Source of the DNA: Thomasclavelia ramosa DSM 1402
GTDB lineage: Bacteria > Bacillota_I > Bacilli_A > Erysipelotrichales > Coprobacillaceae
Reading direction: 5' to 3'
Assembly: GCF_014131695.1 (NCBI RefSeq)
Contig: NZ_CP036346.1
Coordinates: forward strand, 1,178,001 to 1,242,000
DNA: 64,000 nucleotides
Shown here one piece after another: positions 44,662 to 53,365 of the stretch. The notes beneath the pieces are model-generated. The model did no database searches and was not told the origin of the DNA. It saw only the letters and a program-made list of their open reading frames with translations. Position numbers and translations under genes: made by a program. Every line of letters starts with the position of its first letter. Positions within the stretch are counted from its first letter, which is position 1.

Positions 44662-46055
44662 TAGGGTACTAAACAAAAAGCTTTAACAAAAAGTAGGGTT
44701 AGAAGATGTATAATCTTCAATAATTATCCTACTTTTTTATGTCTAGATATAGTATTATTTCATTTTTTATTTGTTTTTGTTTTTCTTGATTTGTTTTTAT
44801 TAATAGAAATTGTATACGTATCTAAAAGATTCTGAGAATACATAATTCTATTTCTAGCTCTGTCAAAATTGGTCATTCCATTTACATTAGATAGAATCTT
44901 TTTTACATAATTATTTTTTCCTTCAATACATCCGTTAGATATTCTTCTTCATTATATTCATTTTCTTTAACATCATTAAATACACGATAATCTTCTTTTA
45001 AATTATAAGCCATTTTTAATTCTTTGTTTATAGAAAGAACACATTCTAATACTCCTGCTTCACTAGTTGTATAACCTAATGTACGATCAAAAAAGTACTT
45101 TTCATCATTTATTTTATCGCCACTCTTTAAAAGCAGTTCGTATCTATATTTTAATAATTTGTATTCTTGACTATCTTTGTAACGTCTTAATATCCTTTTC
45201 CTAACTGAATTTAGACAATCTGTAATCTTCTTTAAAATATGGAAACTGTCAATACATATTATAGCTTTAGGAAAATATAGTCTCATTAAAGTGCGGTAAT
45301 GATTATACATATCCATAGAAATGTATTTTACTTTATCACGTTCACTCTTAGGAATGGAGAAGAAATAATCATTAAGTTTCTCTTCACATCTAGATTCAAC
45401 GATATCTAGGATAAGTTAGTTTTTGAATCCCATAATCATAAATGCATATTTATATTTAGAACGTCTGTCGAAATAGAAATCATCTATACATATGATTTCT
45501 TGTAAGTGGTGTCTTTTTAATTGAACATGATTATCAAATATTCTTACTACTGTTGAAGGGCTAACGTTATAGCATTTGGCAATAGATGAGTAAGTAGCTG
45601 TATAATGTTTAAGATCATTTAATATAGAAATTAATGTAACATTTGTAATAGAACTATAACTCTTATCAAAAGAATTTGGTTCATTAAATGTTTTCCTTCA
45701 GTAAGGACATATCATTCTTCTTAATTCGTAATTAATATATGTATCAGTAGCATTTATGATTTGATAAACATATTTTCTTTTTTTATATTCTTTTACTTTA
45801 GAAGTTAGTTTAAGACATTGAGGACATCTGCAAGGTTATCCATTAAGATGTACATATAACAATATTTGTGGTTGAGTTTCTTACTGTCTCAATGTTCTCT
45901 ACCTCTTCTTGTTTTAAATCTAATAAATTAATGATAAAATTTTTGATAAGGGCTTCTCTGGTTATACTTATATCTAGACAAAATAATTATAACAAGGAAC
46001 CCTTTTAATGTTGAAAAAACCTACTTATGTTAAAGCAAGAAAATGAAAAACCCTA
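44662..46055. mobile_element. Degenerate ISL3-family insertion sequence
   Basis: Imperfect terminal inverted repeats bound about 1.39 kb. The left end reads TAGGGT, 12 bases, GCTTTAACA, then AAAAGTAGGGTT. The right end, reversed, reads TAGGGT, 13 bases, GCTTTAACA, then TAAGTAGGTTTT. The size fits the ISL3 family and the transposase remnant inside agrees. No clear 8-base target duplication is left, consistent with an old insertion. Confidence 0.8.
44766..45955 (-). pseudogene. ISL3 family transposase, inactivated
   Basis: On the minus strand, pieces follow in the normal order of the family: CRCPQCLKLTSKV (zinc-binding), STVVRIFDNHV (HTH), ICIDDFYFDRRSKYKYAFMI, LILDIVESRCEEKL, CIDSFHILKKI and ISNGCIEGKNNYVKKILSNV. 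An in-frame TAA before LILDIVES, a stop before the IEGKNN piece and frameshifts near the N-terminus break it. The longest intact frame is 44903-45316 (137 codons). Confidence 0.85.
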
Positions 46056-46207
46056 CAAAATTTTGTTATACCTTTAAAATGCTAGATCAACACTGTTTAT
46101 ATAGAAAAATAAATTTTATTTTAATAATATAAAATAAAATCTAATTAATACTTAAGTTACTTTGATATTTATGTTAGAATCTTAATATTGCGAATAGGAG
46201 GAAATAT

Positions 46208-47161
46208 ATGAGTAAAGTAATTAAGTTAGGCAATTATAAAGGAATCGAGGCAGAAGTAACAAAACAACCTGTTGCTGATACAGAGGTAGATAATGAGATT
46301 CAACGTTTAGTTGCTCAAAGTACAAGTCTAATCGAAAAAGATGGTGATGTTACTAATGGCGATGTAACAACTATTGATTTTGAAGGTTTTAAAGATGAAG
46401 TTGCTTTTGATGGTGGAAAAGCTGAAGGTTTTCAACTAGAAATCGGGTCTGGTCAATTTATTCCTGGATTTGAAGAACAAATGATTGGGATGAAAAAAGG
46501 TGAAACAAGAGAATTAAATTTAACTTTTCCAGAAAATTATGGAGCTGCAGATCTTGCTGGAGCAGATGTTGTTTTTAAGGTAACTGTTCATAAAATTGAA
46601 GAGAAAAAAGAAGCTGAGTTAAATGATGCGTTTGTAGCATCACTAAATGCACCTGGAATCGAAACGATTGATCAATTGCGCGATAATATAAAAGCATCTT
46701 TAGAAGCCCAACATGAACAGGCATTTATGGCTGCTAAAGAAAATGCAGCATTAGGAAAATTAATTGATGACTGTGAAGTAGAAGTAGAGGAAAGTGATAT
46801 TGAAAAAGCGCTGCAACAACAACTTCAACATATCAGTATGGAACTTGCTAGTCAAGGAATGCAATTAGAACAATATTTACAAATGATGGGAATGAATCAA
46901 GAGACATTATTACAACAATTAGCACCTTCAGCTAAACAACAAGCAACTTTTGAAGCCATTATTGATGAAATTGTGGCGATTGAAAATTTAGAGACTAGTG
47001 ATGAAGAAGCAAATCAACAAGTAGAAGCAATTGCCGCACATAATCAAGTGTCTAAAGAAGATGTTTTAAATCAAATTGATATTGAAAGTTTGAAACGTGA
47101 TTTAAATAGAATTAAAGCAAGCCGATTAATTATGGATAACACTGTTTTTATTGAAGTATAA
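46208..47161 (+). CDS. Trigger-factor-like peptidyl-prolyl isomerase/chaperone without the ribosome-binding domain
   Basis: 317 residues. The FKBP-type PPIase domain (about 45-135: DVTTIDFEGFKDEVAF, IGSGQFIPGFEEQMIGMKKG) is followed by the helical C-terminal chaperone domain (about 140-317) of trigger factor. The N-terminal ribosome-docking domain and its GFRxGxxP motif are absent: the protein starts at about residue 110 of normal Tig (about 430 residues). No upstream remnant codes for the missing part and AGGAGG precedes ATG 46208, so it is an authentic short form. It may be a second, ribosome-independent chaperone; the full tig would be elsewhere. Confidence 0.85.
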   Translation: MSKVIKLGNYKGIEAEVTKQPVADTEVDNEIQRLVAQSTSLIEKDGDVTNGDVTTIDFEGFKDEVAFDGGKAEGFQLEIGSGQFIPGFEEQMIGMKKGETRELNLTFPENYGAADLAGADVVFKVTVHKIEEKKEAELNDAFVASLNAPGIETIDQLRDNIKASLEAQHEQAFMAAKENAALGKLIDDCEVEVEESDIEKALQQQLQHISMELASQGMQLEQYLQMMGMNQETLLQQLAPSAKQQATFEAIIDEIVAIENLETSDEEANQQVEAIAAHNQVSKEDVLNQIDIESLKRDLNRIKASRLIMDNTVFIEV

Positions 47162-47164
47162 TAG

Positions 47165-47208
47165 AAAGAATTATTGATATCTTTATTAAGATATCATAAT
47201 TCTTTTTT
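47165..47208 (+). terminator. Intrinsic terminator
   Basis: AAAGAATTATTGATATC (47165-47181) pairs with GATATCATAATTCTTT with one bulge, followed by T. Confidence 0.9.
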
Positions 47209-47301
47209 TATAATAAGTATGAAGATTGTACAGTTACTTAATCCAAGATGAAAAATAATTGTTATAATTAGAAAAAGTTGATAATTTAAATCGAGGGTTA
47301 T

Positions 47302-47643
47302 ATGAAAAAAATTTTAATTAGTATTATTTTATGTGGATGTAAAACAGCTGTGAGTCGAGAAATTAAAACAGAAACACGATATAATCAAATTGAAATCAAT
47401 GCAGCTATGGATGAAATTGAAATGGAATTTGCAAATTGCACCTTATTGGAATTATCTTTTGATGAAACAAATGAGCAAAATCAAAATTTTGATAGTGGGA
47501 AAATTATTGTTTATGGTAAAATCAAGGTTGACGAGACAATTGGTATCGAAAATTTAGAGATTAACAGTATTTGTGATAAATTTTTTTTAATTTTGGAAGT
47601 TAACATGCATGGTGAGTGGAAAATAGCAAGCTATGGATGTTGA
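47302..47643 (+). CDS. Putative lipoprotein of unknown function
   Basis: 113 residues opening MKKILISIILCGCKTAV, a very short signal peptide ending in a lipobox-like LCGC (Cys13). It continues EIKTETRYNQIEINAAMDEI, then CTLLELSFDET. This resembles a lipoprotein family of unknown function I recall from Clostridia, whose members usually have a longer signal peptide and a WKVxxWG end (here WKIASYG). The shortened signal and diverged body may mean early decay. It lies between the trigger-factor-like gene and the SDR gene. Confidence 0.55.
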   Translation: MKKILISIILCGCKTAVSREIKTETRYNQIEINAAMDEIEMEFANCTLLELSFDETNEQNQNFDSGKIIVYGKIKVDETIGIENLEINSICDKFFLILEVNMHGEWKIASYGC

Positions 47644-47698
47644 ATTCTAGGAACTAGAAGTATTTAGGAAAGTAAAAACGATAATAAAGGAGGAATTG

Positions 47699-48442
47699 AT
47701 GATGCAACGTGGTATTTTAATTACGGGTGGCGCTCATGGGATTGGAAAACAAATTTGTTTGGATTTTTTAAGGCAAGGGGATAAAGTATGTTTCATAGAT
47801 ATTAATGAAGAGGCATCAAAACGCTTTGAAAGTGAATATCATGATTTATACTATTATTACGGTGATGTAGCAAATCCAGATACATTGAAAAATTATGTTG
47901 ATTTTGCTAAAAAAAGGTTAGGACGAATTGATGTATTAGTTAATAATGCCTGTAAAGGGATGAGGGGAATATTATCGGATATTGATTATAATACTTTTGA
48001 TTATGTACTTTCAATAGGTTTAAAAGCCCCTTATGAATTAAGTCGATTGTGTAAAGAAGAATTAATTAAAAATAAAGGAAAGATTATTAATATTGCTTCT
48101 TCACGAGCGTTTCAGTCAGAGCCCGATAGTGAGGCATATGCCAGTGCAAAAGGTGGAATCGTAGCTTTAACACATGCATTAGCGATATCACTGGGTCCTG
48201 ACGTATTAGTTAATTGTATTGCTCCCGGATGGATCAATGTTGATGAAATAGAAAATTTTGGTGAACTTGATAAGGCTTCTCTACCGGCTGGGAAAGTAGG
48301 AACACCAAAGGATATTTCTAAAATGGTTTTATTTTTATGTGGGCAAGATTTTATTACCGGAGAAACGATTACGATTGATGGCGGAATGAACAAACGGATG
48401 ATTTATCATGGTGACTGGAATTGGCAATATCATGAAGAATAA
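47699..48442 (+). CDS. SDR family NAD(P)-dependent oxidoreductase
   Basis: 247 residues with the Rossmann GGAHGIG (about 10-16), NNAC in place of NNAG (about 82), catalytic Ser134/Ser135, Y147 and K151 (YASAK), and the C-terminal FITGETITIDGGM. Asp in FIDINEE at the end of beta-2 favours NAD over NADP. The substrate is unknown. AAAGGAGG at 47686-47693 serves ATG 47699 or the next codon. It converges on cdaR with only 24 bases between stops. Confidence 0.9.
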   Translation: MMQRGILITGGAHGIGKQICLDFLRQGDKVCFIDINEEASKRFESEYHDLYYYYGDVANPDTLKNYVDFAKKRLGRIDVLVNNACKGMRGILSDIDYNTFDYVLSIGLKAPYELSRLCKEELIKNKGKIINIASSRAFQSEPDSEAYASAKGGIVALTHALAISLGPDVLVNCIAPGWINVDEIENFGELDKASLPAGKVGTPKDISKMVLFLCGQDFITGETITIDGGMNKRMIYHGDWNWQYHEE

Positions 48443-48466
48443 AAAATAGTAGTATACTAATTTTTG

Positions 48467-49507
48467 TTATTTTAATTTTAAAGCTAAATATAAAATATTA
48501 GCATCACGAAATTTTCGTGGATTATAACCACATAATTTATGGATACGATCTAATTTATACTGTAATGTATTTTTATGGATAAAAAGACGATTAGCAGTAT
48601 TTAATAAGGACATATCCTCTTCAAAATATATGTGTAATAAATTTAAATCTTCTAATGATAACATTGCAATTGTTTTATTTAGATAGTCTTTTTTGTCATA
48701 AATGGATATTGATTGAAGAATAATTTCAAGTGTTAACACATCATAGTTAATATATTGATGGTCTTGAATATTTCTTAGAGCAATTAAGGCAGAATGATAA
48801 GATTCACTAAGTTTTATTAAAGGAATTTGTTTACCAACAGCTATTGAAACCTGATTACCGGCAAGTTTTTTGAGCTTATATTCACATCTATTAAAGTAAT
48901 CAGCATCTATTATTGCTAGAAAACGATTGGGGTACTGATAGTGATATACCGGAATGGCTAAGCTATGAAGTTCTTGGATAATAGACTGCTCATTTACGAG
49001 CCGTTTTGCTAAAATAATCAAAAGACGATAATTGTTTTTTAAATCTAACTGAAAATATTTTAACATATCTGAAAAATATTGGGAGTCAAGGTTTTCTTGG
49101 TCCAGTAATGATTGTAACAGATAATGCATTTTTTCAGCCTGGCTACGATTAAATTCATTCAGCTCTTTTTCTCGAATTAATAGATTTGTGATTTTTTGTG
49201 CTAAATAGGCATATTTTTTTACTTTATCAGGTTTACCACTGATTCCAATAACAGCAATAATTTGATCGTGGTAATAGACTGGTAAATTAACTCCCTGAAG
49301 ACTACCATTAAAACTAGTATCATCATACACTTCGATAATTCTTTTCTCCTTGATGGCTAAAAGACCAGCTTCATGGAAGGAACCAATTCTTTTTATATCT
49401 GTACTGGCATAGATAATTCCTTGACAATCAATAAAATTAATATCGTGGTCACAAATATCTTTAACTGTTTCAACGATTTGAGTAGCTAATTGGTTATTAA
49501 TATACAT
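48467..49507 (-). CDS. cdaR: CdaR-type sugar diacid regulator
   Basis: 346 residues from ATG 49507 behind AGGAGG; a longer frame starts 13 codons earlier without a site. The N-terminal sugar-diacid recognition domain (about 1-130: QLATQIVETVKDICDHDINF) is followed by a central GGDEF-like part and a C-terminal HTH_30 domain (about 290-346: LLNTANRLFIHKNTLQYKLD, RIHKLCG). In E. coli CdaR activates glucarate/glycerate genes including garK. The divergent glycerate kinase gene 127 bases away is the obvious target. Confidence 0.88.
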   Translation of the reverse strand: MYINNQLATQIVETVKDICDHDINFIDCQGIIYASTDIKRIGSFHEAGLLAIKEKRIIEVYDDTSFNGSLQGVNLPVYYHDQIIAVIGISGKPDKVKKYAYLAQKITNLLIREKELNEFNRSQAEKMHYLLQSLLDQENLDSQYFSDMLKYFQLDLKNNYRLLIILAKRLVNEQSIIQELHSLAIPVYHYQYPNRFLAIIDADYFNRCEYKLKKLAGNQVSIAVGKQIPLIKLSESYHSALIALRNIQDHQYINYDVLTLEIILQSISIYDKKDYLNKTIAMLSLEDLNLLHIYFEEDMSLLNTANRLFIHKNTLQYKLDRIHKLCGYNPRKFRDANILYLALKLK

Positions 49508-49560
49508 ATAATCCTCCTTTGGTATAAGTACTAAATAAATATGCATTTTATTTAAATAAC

Positions 49561-49576
49561 ATGTTAATTATAACAT
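49561..49576. promoter_or_regulatory. Inverted repeat between cdaR and glycerate kinase
   Basis: ATGTTA-ATTA-TAACAT lies in the divergent promoter region and could be the CdaR binding site. A TATTATAAC -10-like element follows before the kinase gene. Confidence 0.45.
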
Positions 49577-49634
49577 ATTATTTATAAAAATAATTTGTTA
49601 TATTATAACTAAGAAAAACAAGGGGGATAAAATA

Positions 49635-50771
49635 ATGAAAATAGTTATTGCGATCGATTCGTTAAAAGGAAGTTTATCTTCAATTGAAGCTGGAGAAGCA
49701 ATCAAAGCAGGAATAGAGCATGTATATGATGATGCAAAAGTAATAGTAAGCCCACTAGCTGATGGTGGAGAAGGAACGGTTGAGGCATTAACCGAGGGTA
49801 TGGATGGAAATATGCGTTCTCTTGAAGTTACGGGGCCATTAGGCACTAGAGTAGTTTGTCAATATGGAATTATTACAGAAACGAAGACGGCAGTTATTGA
49901 AATGGCGAGTGCTGCAGGAATTACTTTGGTAGCTCCAGATCAGAGAAATCCCTTACTGACAACAACTTACGGTGTTGGTGAAATTATTGCTGATGCAATT
50001 ACAATGGGATGTCGGCATTTTATTATAGGGATTGGCGGTAGTGCCACAAATGATGGAGGAATAGGAATGTTACAGGCACTAGGTTACCGTTTTTTAGATA
50101 AATATGGAAATCAAGTAACATATGGAGCACAAGGACTGGAACAATTAGTTGAAATCGATGACAGTGGGGTTGTTTCTTCGTTGAACGAGTGTACTTTTAA
50201 AATTGCTTGTGATGTTAATAATCCGCTATGTGGTAAACTAGGGAGTAGTGCTGTTTATGGACCGCAAAAAGGGGCGACTGCTGAAATGATAAAAAAAATG
50301 GATAAGGGGCTTAATGATTATGCTAAATTAGCGAAATTAAAATATCCTAACGCTGATCCGGAACTACCCGGTACTGGAGCTGCCGGTGGTCTAGGCTTTG
50401 CATTTTTGACATTTTTAAATGCACAATTAGAATCAGGTATTAAAATTGTTTTAGAAGAAACACGATTAGAAGAATATATAAAGGATACTGATATTGTTAT
50501 TACTGGTGAAGGGCGTCTTGATTTTCAAACAGCCATGGGTAAAGCTCCAATAGGGGTTGCTAAATTAGCGAAGAAGTATCATAAGCCAGTAATTGCTTTT
50601 GCTGGAAGTGTGACAGCGGATGCTAATGAATGTAATCACCAAGGTATCGATGCTTATTTTCCGATTGTTCGTGGTGTTACAACTTTAGAGGAAGCAATGG
50701 AGAGCAGTAATGCTAAAAATAATTTAATAGCTACTGTTGAACAGGTGTTTCGTTTGTGGAAGATAAAATAA
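49635..50771 (+). CDS. garK: Glycerate 2-kinase (GarK/GlxK type)
   Basis: 378 residues starting MKIVIAIDSLKGSLSSIEAG with PLADGGEGTVEAL, IGIGGSATNDGGIGML and GTGAAGGLGFA, the Gly-rich motifs of glycerate kinase family 1 (PF02595). It phosphorylates D-glycerate to 2-phosphoglycerate (the GarK product), feeding glycolysis beside gpmA's product. AAGGGGG precedes ATG 49635. The gene is divergent from cdaR and probably activated by it. Confidence 0.95.
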   Translation: MKIVIAIDSLKGSLSSIEAGEAIKAGIEHVYDDAKVIVSPLADGGEGTVEALTEGMDGNMRSLEVTGPLGTRVVCQYGIITETKTAVIEMASAAGITLVAPDQRNPLLTTTYGVGEIIADAITMGCRHFIIGIGGSATNDGGIGMLQALGYRFLDKYGNQVTYGAQGLEQLVEIDDSGVVSSLNECTFKIACDVNNPLCGKLGSSAVYGPQKGATAEMIKKMDKGLNDYAKLAKLKYPNADPELPGTGAAGGLGFAFLTFLNAQLESGIKIVLEETRLEEYIKDTDIVITGEGRLDFQTAMGKAPIGVAKLAKKYHKPVIAFAGSVTADANECNHQGIDAYFPIVRGVTTLEEAMESSNAKNNLIATVEQVFRLWKIK

Positions 50772-50900
50772 GATGATATGATAAATGTATATAAAATTTG
50801 TTCAAAAAGGAGCGATGGGAATGGGAATCTGGATTAAACAGTAGCATGCAGGGCTTTACTGTTTATAGCCTTGCTCGATAAAAAATTCAGGAGGCAGAAT

Positions 50901-51663
50901 ATGATATATTTTAAATACAAGAAAAAAATGTTTATTGTCAGATGTTAGGGGAAGAGTAACCGCTATTGTTTTTGCATGGAAATACAGCATCAGCTGGAGT
51001 GTTTGAATAAATTTTATCACTATATCAAGATGAGTATAAACTTATTTTAATTGATTTTTTAGGACATGGTAAATTACAGTGAATAGCGAGGTTTCCTACT
51101 GACTTATGGTGACAAGAAGCTGATCAGCTAATCGCTTTATTAGAATCCTTAAATATTAAAGATGTTACTTTAATCGAAACAAGTGGAGGTGTTTGGGGTG
51201 CAGTTAATGCTGCATTAAGACGCTCAGATTTAATCACTTGTGTAGTGGCAGATAGTTTTGATGGGCGAACTCTTCGTCGGGGATTTGCCAAAGCATTAAT
51301 CGAGGAGTGGGTCATGGCAATAAACAATCTTGCAGCAAGACAATTTTATCAATGGTGTCAAAGTGATAATTGGGAGACTTTGGTGAATCAAGATACTGAG
51401 GCACTGTTAAGACGAATTGATTTGGGTTTACCGTAGAAGTACCTTTAAATACTTTAAAGGTACTATTGTTGTTAATTACTAGTGGGAAGGATGCGATGTT
51501 ACACAGTGATATCATAGAAGAATATGAAAAAATTATATACGAGCATCCACCTGTTAAAATGATTATCTTTCCAACGGGTAAGCATCCTTCGTTATTATCA
51601 AATGCCGTGGCAGCATCCACTGCTATAAAAGAATTTTTGAGCAGTAGTAAACAAAGGAGTTAA
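50901..51663 (+). pseudogene. Alpha/beta hydrolase pseudogene
   Basis: CAGGAGGCAG precedes ATG 50901. Later frames give LLFLHGNTASAGVFE, LILIDFLGHGK, ADQLIALLESLNIKDVTLIE, TSGGVWGAVNAALRRSD, VVADSFDGRTLRRGFAKALI, then LLLITSGKDAMLHSD and GKHPSLLSNA, in the normal order of the fold. LFLHGN is the oxyanion loop. The nucleophile elbow reads ETSGG where GTSGG is expected. At least four stops and frameshifts separate the pieces. The 50772-50900 spacer shows nothing else. Confidence 0.85.
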
Positions 51664-51678
51664 CTCCTTTGTTTTAGA
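51649..51678 (+). terminator. Palindromic terminator
   Basis: AAACAAAGGAGTT and AACTCCTTTGTTT form a perfect inverted repeat (51649-51674) followed by T; it still stands at the end of the dead hydrolase gene. Confidence 0.75.
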
Positions 51679-51756
51679 CTTCAGTTAATAAAAATAGTAT
51701 TTATATTATAATTACAAATGATATACTCATATTAATTAGTAAAAGGAGAAACAGAA

Positions 51757-52527
51757 ATGATAAAAGCGATATTTTTTGATATTGATGGAACACTAGTGAG
51801 TTTTAAAAATCATCAAATACCTGCCTCAACTATCGAGTCGTTAAAAAAGCTAAAAGAAAAGGGAATCAAAATTTTTGTTGCTACAGGACGGGGAAAGGAT
51901 GGTTTAGATATTTTAGATGAGATTGAGTTTGATGGCTATATAACCTTAAATGGTCAGTATTGTTATGTTGATAATCAAATAATATATGAAAATACAATTA
52001 AACGAGATGATTTACAGAAACTTTTGAATTATTTAGAAGACCATCCTTTTCCATGTGGGTTCACGGAAGAACATAATAAATATTTTAATCTTCGTGATGC
52101 TCGAGTTGATGAAATTCATCGCATTACTTTGAATGATGATCATCCAGCTGGTGATTGTAGTGATGTAGTTAATAAAAAAATTTATCAATGTATGTGCTTT
52201 ATTGATGAGCGGGAAGAACAAAAATTAATGCAGATTATGCCTAATTGTATTTCTGCGCGATGGCATCCACTTTTTTGTGATGTTTCTCCCAAAGGAGGAA
52301 CAAAACAAAATGGAATTGATAAGTTTTTAGATTTTTACCATATTGATCGTAATGAAACAATGGCTTTTGGTGATGGTGGGAATGACATTGAGATGTTACA
52401 ACATGTGGCATTATCAGTGGCAATGGAAAATGGTAATGATAAAGTTAAAGAAATTGCTGATTATGTGACTGCTGATGTAGACGAAGATGGAATTTTAAAA
52501 GCACTGCAGTATTTCAGTATTCTTTAA
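51757..52527 (+). CDS. HAD superfamily phosphatase, Cof type
   Basis: 256 residues with HAD motif I FFDIDGTLVS (D8, D10), motif II in FVATGRG, and motifs III/IV in a conserved Lys with FGDGGNDIEML. The C2-type cap and IVTADVDEDGI-like end are Cof subfamily features. Such enzymes dephosphorylate sugar phosphates or flavin/pyridoxal precursors; the substrate is not fixed. AAAGGAGA precedes ATG 51757. Confidence 0.92.
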   Translation: MIKAIFFDIDGTLVSFKNHQIPASTIESLKKLKEKGIKIFVATGRGKDGLDILDEIEFDGYITLNGQYCYVDNQIIYENTIKRDDLQKLLNYLEDHPFPCGFTEEHNKYFNLRDARVDEIHRITLNDDHPAGDCSDVVNKKIYQCMCFIDEREEQKLMQIMPNCISARWHPLFCDVSPKGGTKQNGIDKFLDFYHIDRNETMAFGDGGNDIEMLQHVALSVAMENGNDKVKEIADYVTADVDEDGILKALQYFSIL

Positions 52528-52605
52528 AATAAGATGATGACTTATCATTAATGATGAAAGTGATATTTCAAGGGAGTATAATATTGTTTGTAAGAGGTGA
52601 TTAAA

Positions 52606-53079
52606 ATGGATGAAATTAAAGTGCCTTCAACTAGATATCATAAAATAGTAAATCTTCTTTGTATAATAATATTGACAGGAACACTAGTCTTTTTGGTAAC
52701 TAATTGGACGATGATCCCGGATCAAATTCCAGGACATTATGATAGTGCTGGAGTAATCAATCGATGGACAAGTAAGTCAGGGCTATGGATAGTTTATTTT
52801 GTTGGAATCATAATGTTTGCGGGATTATCAGTAATAGAACATTTTCCTAAAACGTGGAATACTGGTGTAGCTATTACTAAGGAAAATCAAAAACATGTTT
52901 ATCAATTAATAAAAGGAATGATAGTAACCCTGAAATTATGTATCACCACAATATTTATGTTTTTAACACTGTATACGACTTTGATGATTAATTTGCCAAA
53001 ATGGTTTACACCGCTTTTTCTAATTATTACATTTGGTTCAATGATAGTTTATGGTATAATGATTTATAGAGCTCGATGA
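52606..53079 (+). CDS. DUF1648 membrane protein
   Basis: 157 residues from ATG 52606 behind AGAGGTG; a GTG nine bases earlier is less likely. It has four helices and the DUF1648 box after helix 1, WTMIPDQIPGHYDSAGVINR, then WTSK. In Bacillus SdpI-like proteins this domain is found in immunity/signal membrane proteins; the role here is unknown. The spacer 53080-53315 holds no gene. Confidence 0.8.
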   Translation: MDEIKVPSTRYHKIVNLLCIIILTGTLVFLVTNWTMIPDQIPGHYDSAGVINRWTSKSGLWIVYFVGIIMFAGLSVIEHFPKTWNTGVAITKENQKHVYQLIKGMIVTLKLCITTIFMFLTLYTTLMINLPKWFTPLFLIITFGSMIVYGIMIYRAR

Positions 53080-53315
53080 AATTACCTAATAATTAAGGGT
53101 GTATTAATCTCTTATTAAAAATACGAAAATGATATTTGTTTTTAATAATAAATTGAACTATCGCTTTTAATAGTGTTCTTCTGTAAAAAAATTATTTCCG
53201 TGTCTAATACATTTTTTTTGTACAAAAATAATATATTGATAGCATTCCTTTATATTTTATGTCTTTTCTGTAGACGATAGTTTACAGAAATATATCCTTT
53301 TATTATAAATAATGG

Positions 53316-53346
53316 TTGACCTAAAGTTCACTTTAGGTAGTACAAT
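53316..53346 (+). promoter_or_regulatory. MerR-type promoter/operator
   Basis: TTGACC (53316-53321) and TACAAT (53341-53346) are separated by 19 bases, too long for sigma-A alone but typical of promoters activated by MerR-family regulators. A perfect dyad ACCTAAAG-TTCA-CTTTAGGT (53319-53338) fills the spacer. No merR gene is in the window. Confidence 0.8.
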
Positions 53347-53365
53347 GTATTTTGAGGTGGTAAAA

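Noticed and set aside
44903-45316. A stand-alone 137-residue gene
   Set aside because: It is one segment of the broken ISL3 transposase.
53312-53365. Start of the aldo/keto reductase at ATG 53312
   Set aside because: It lies upstream of the -35/-10 elements, so it cannot be in the transcript; GTG 53366 behind GAGGTGG is used.
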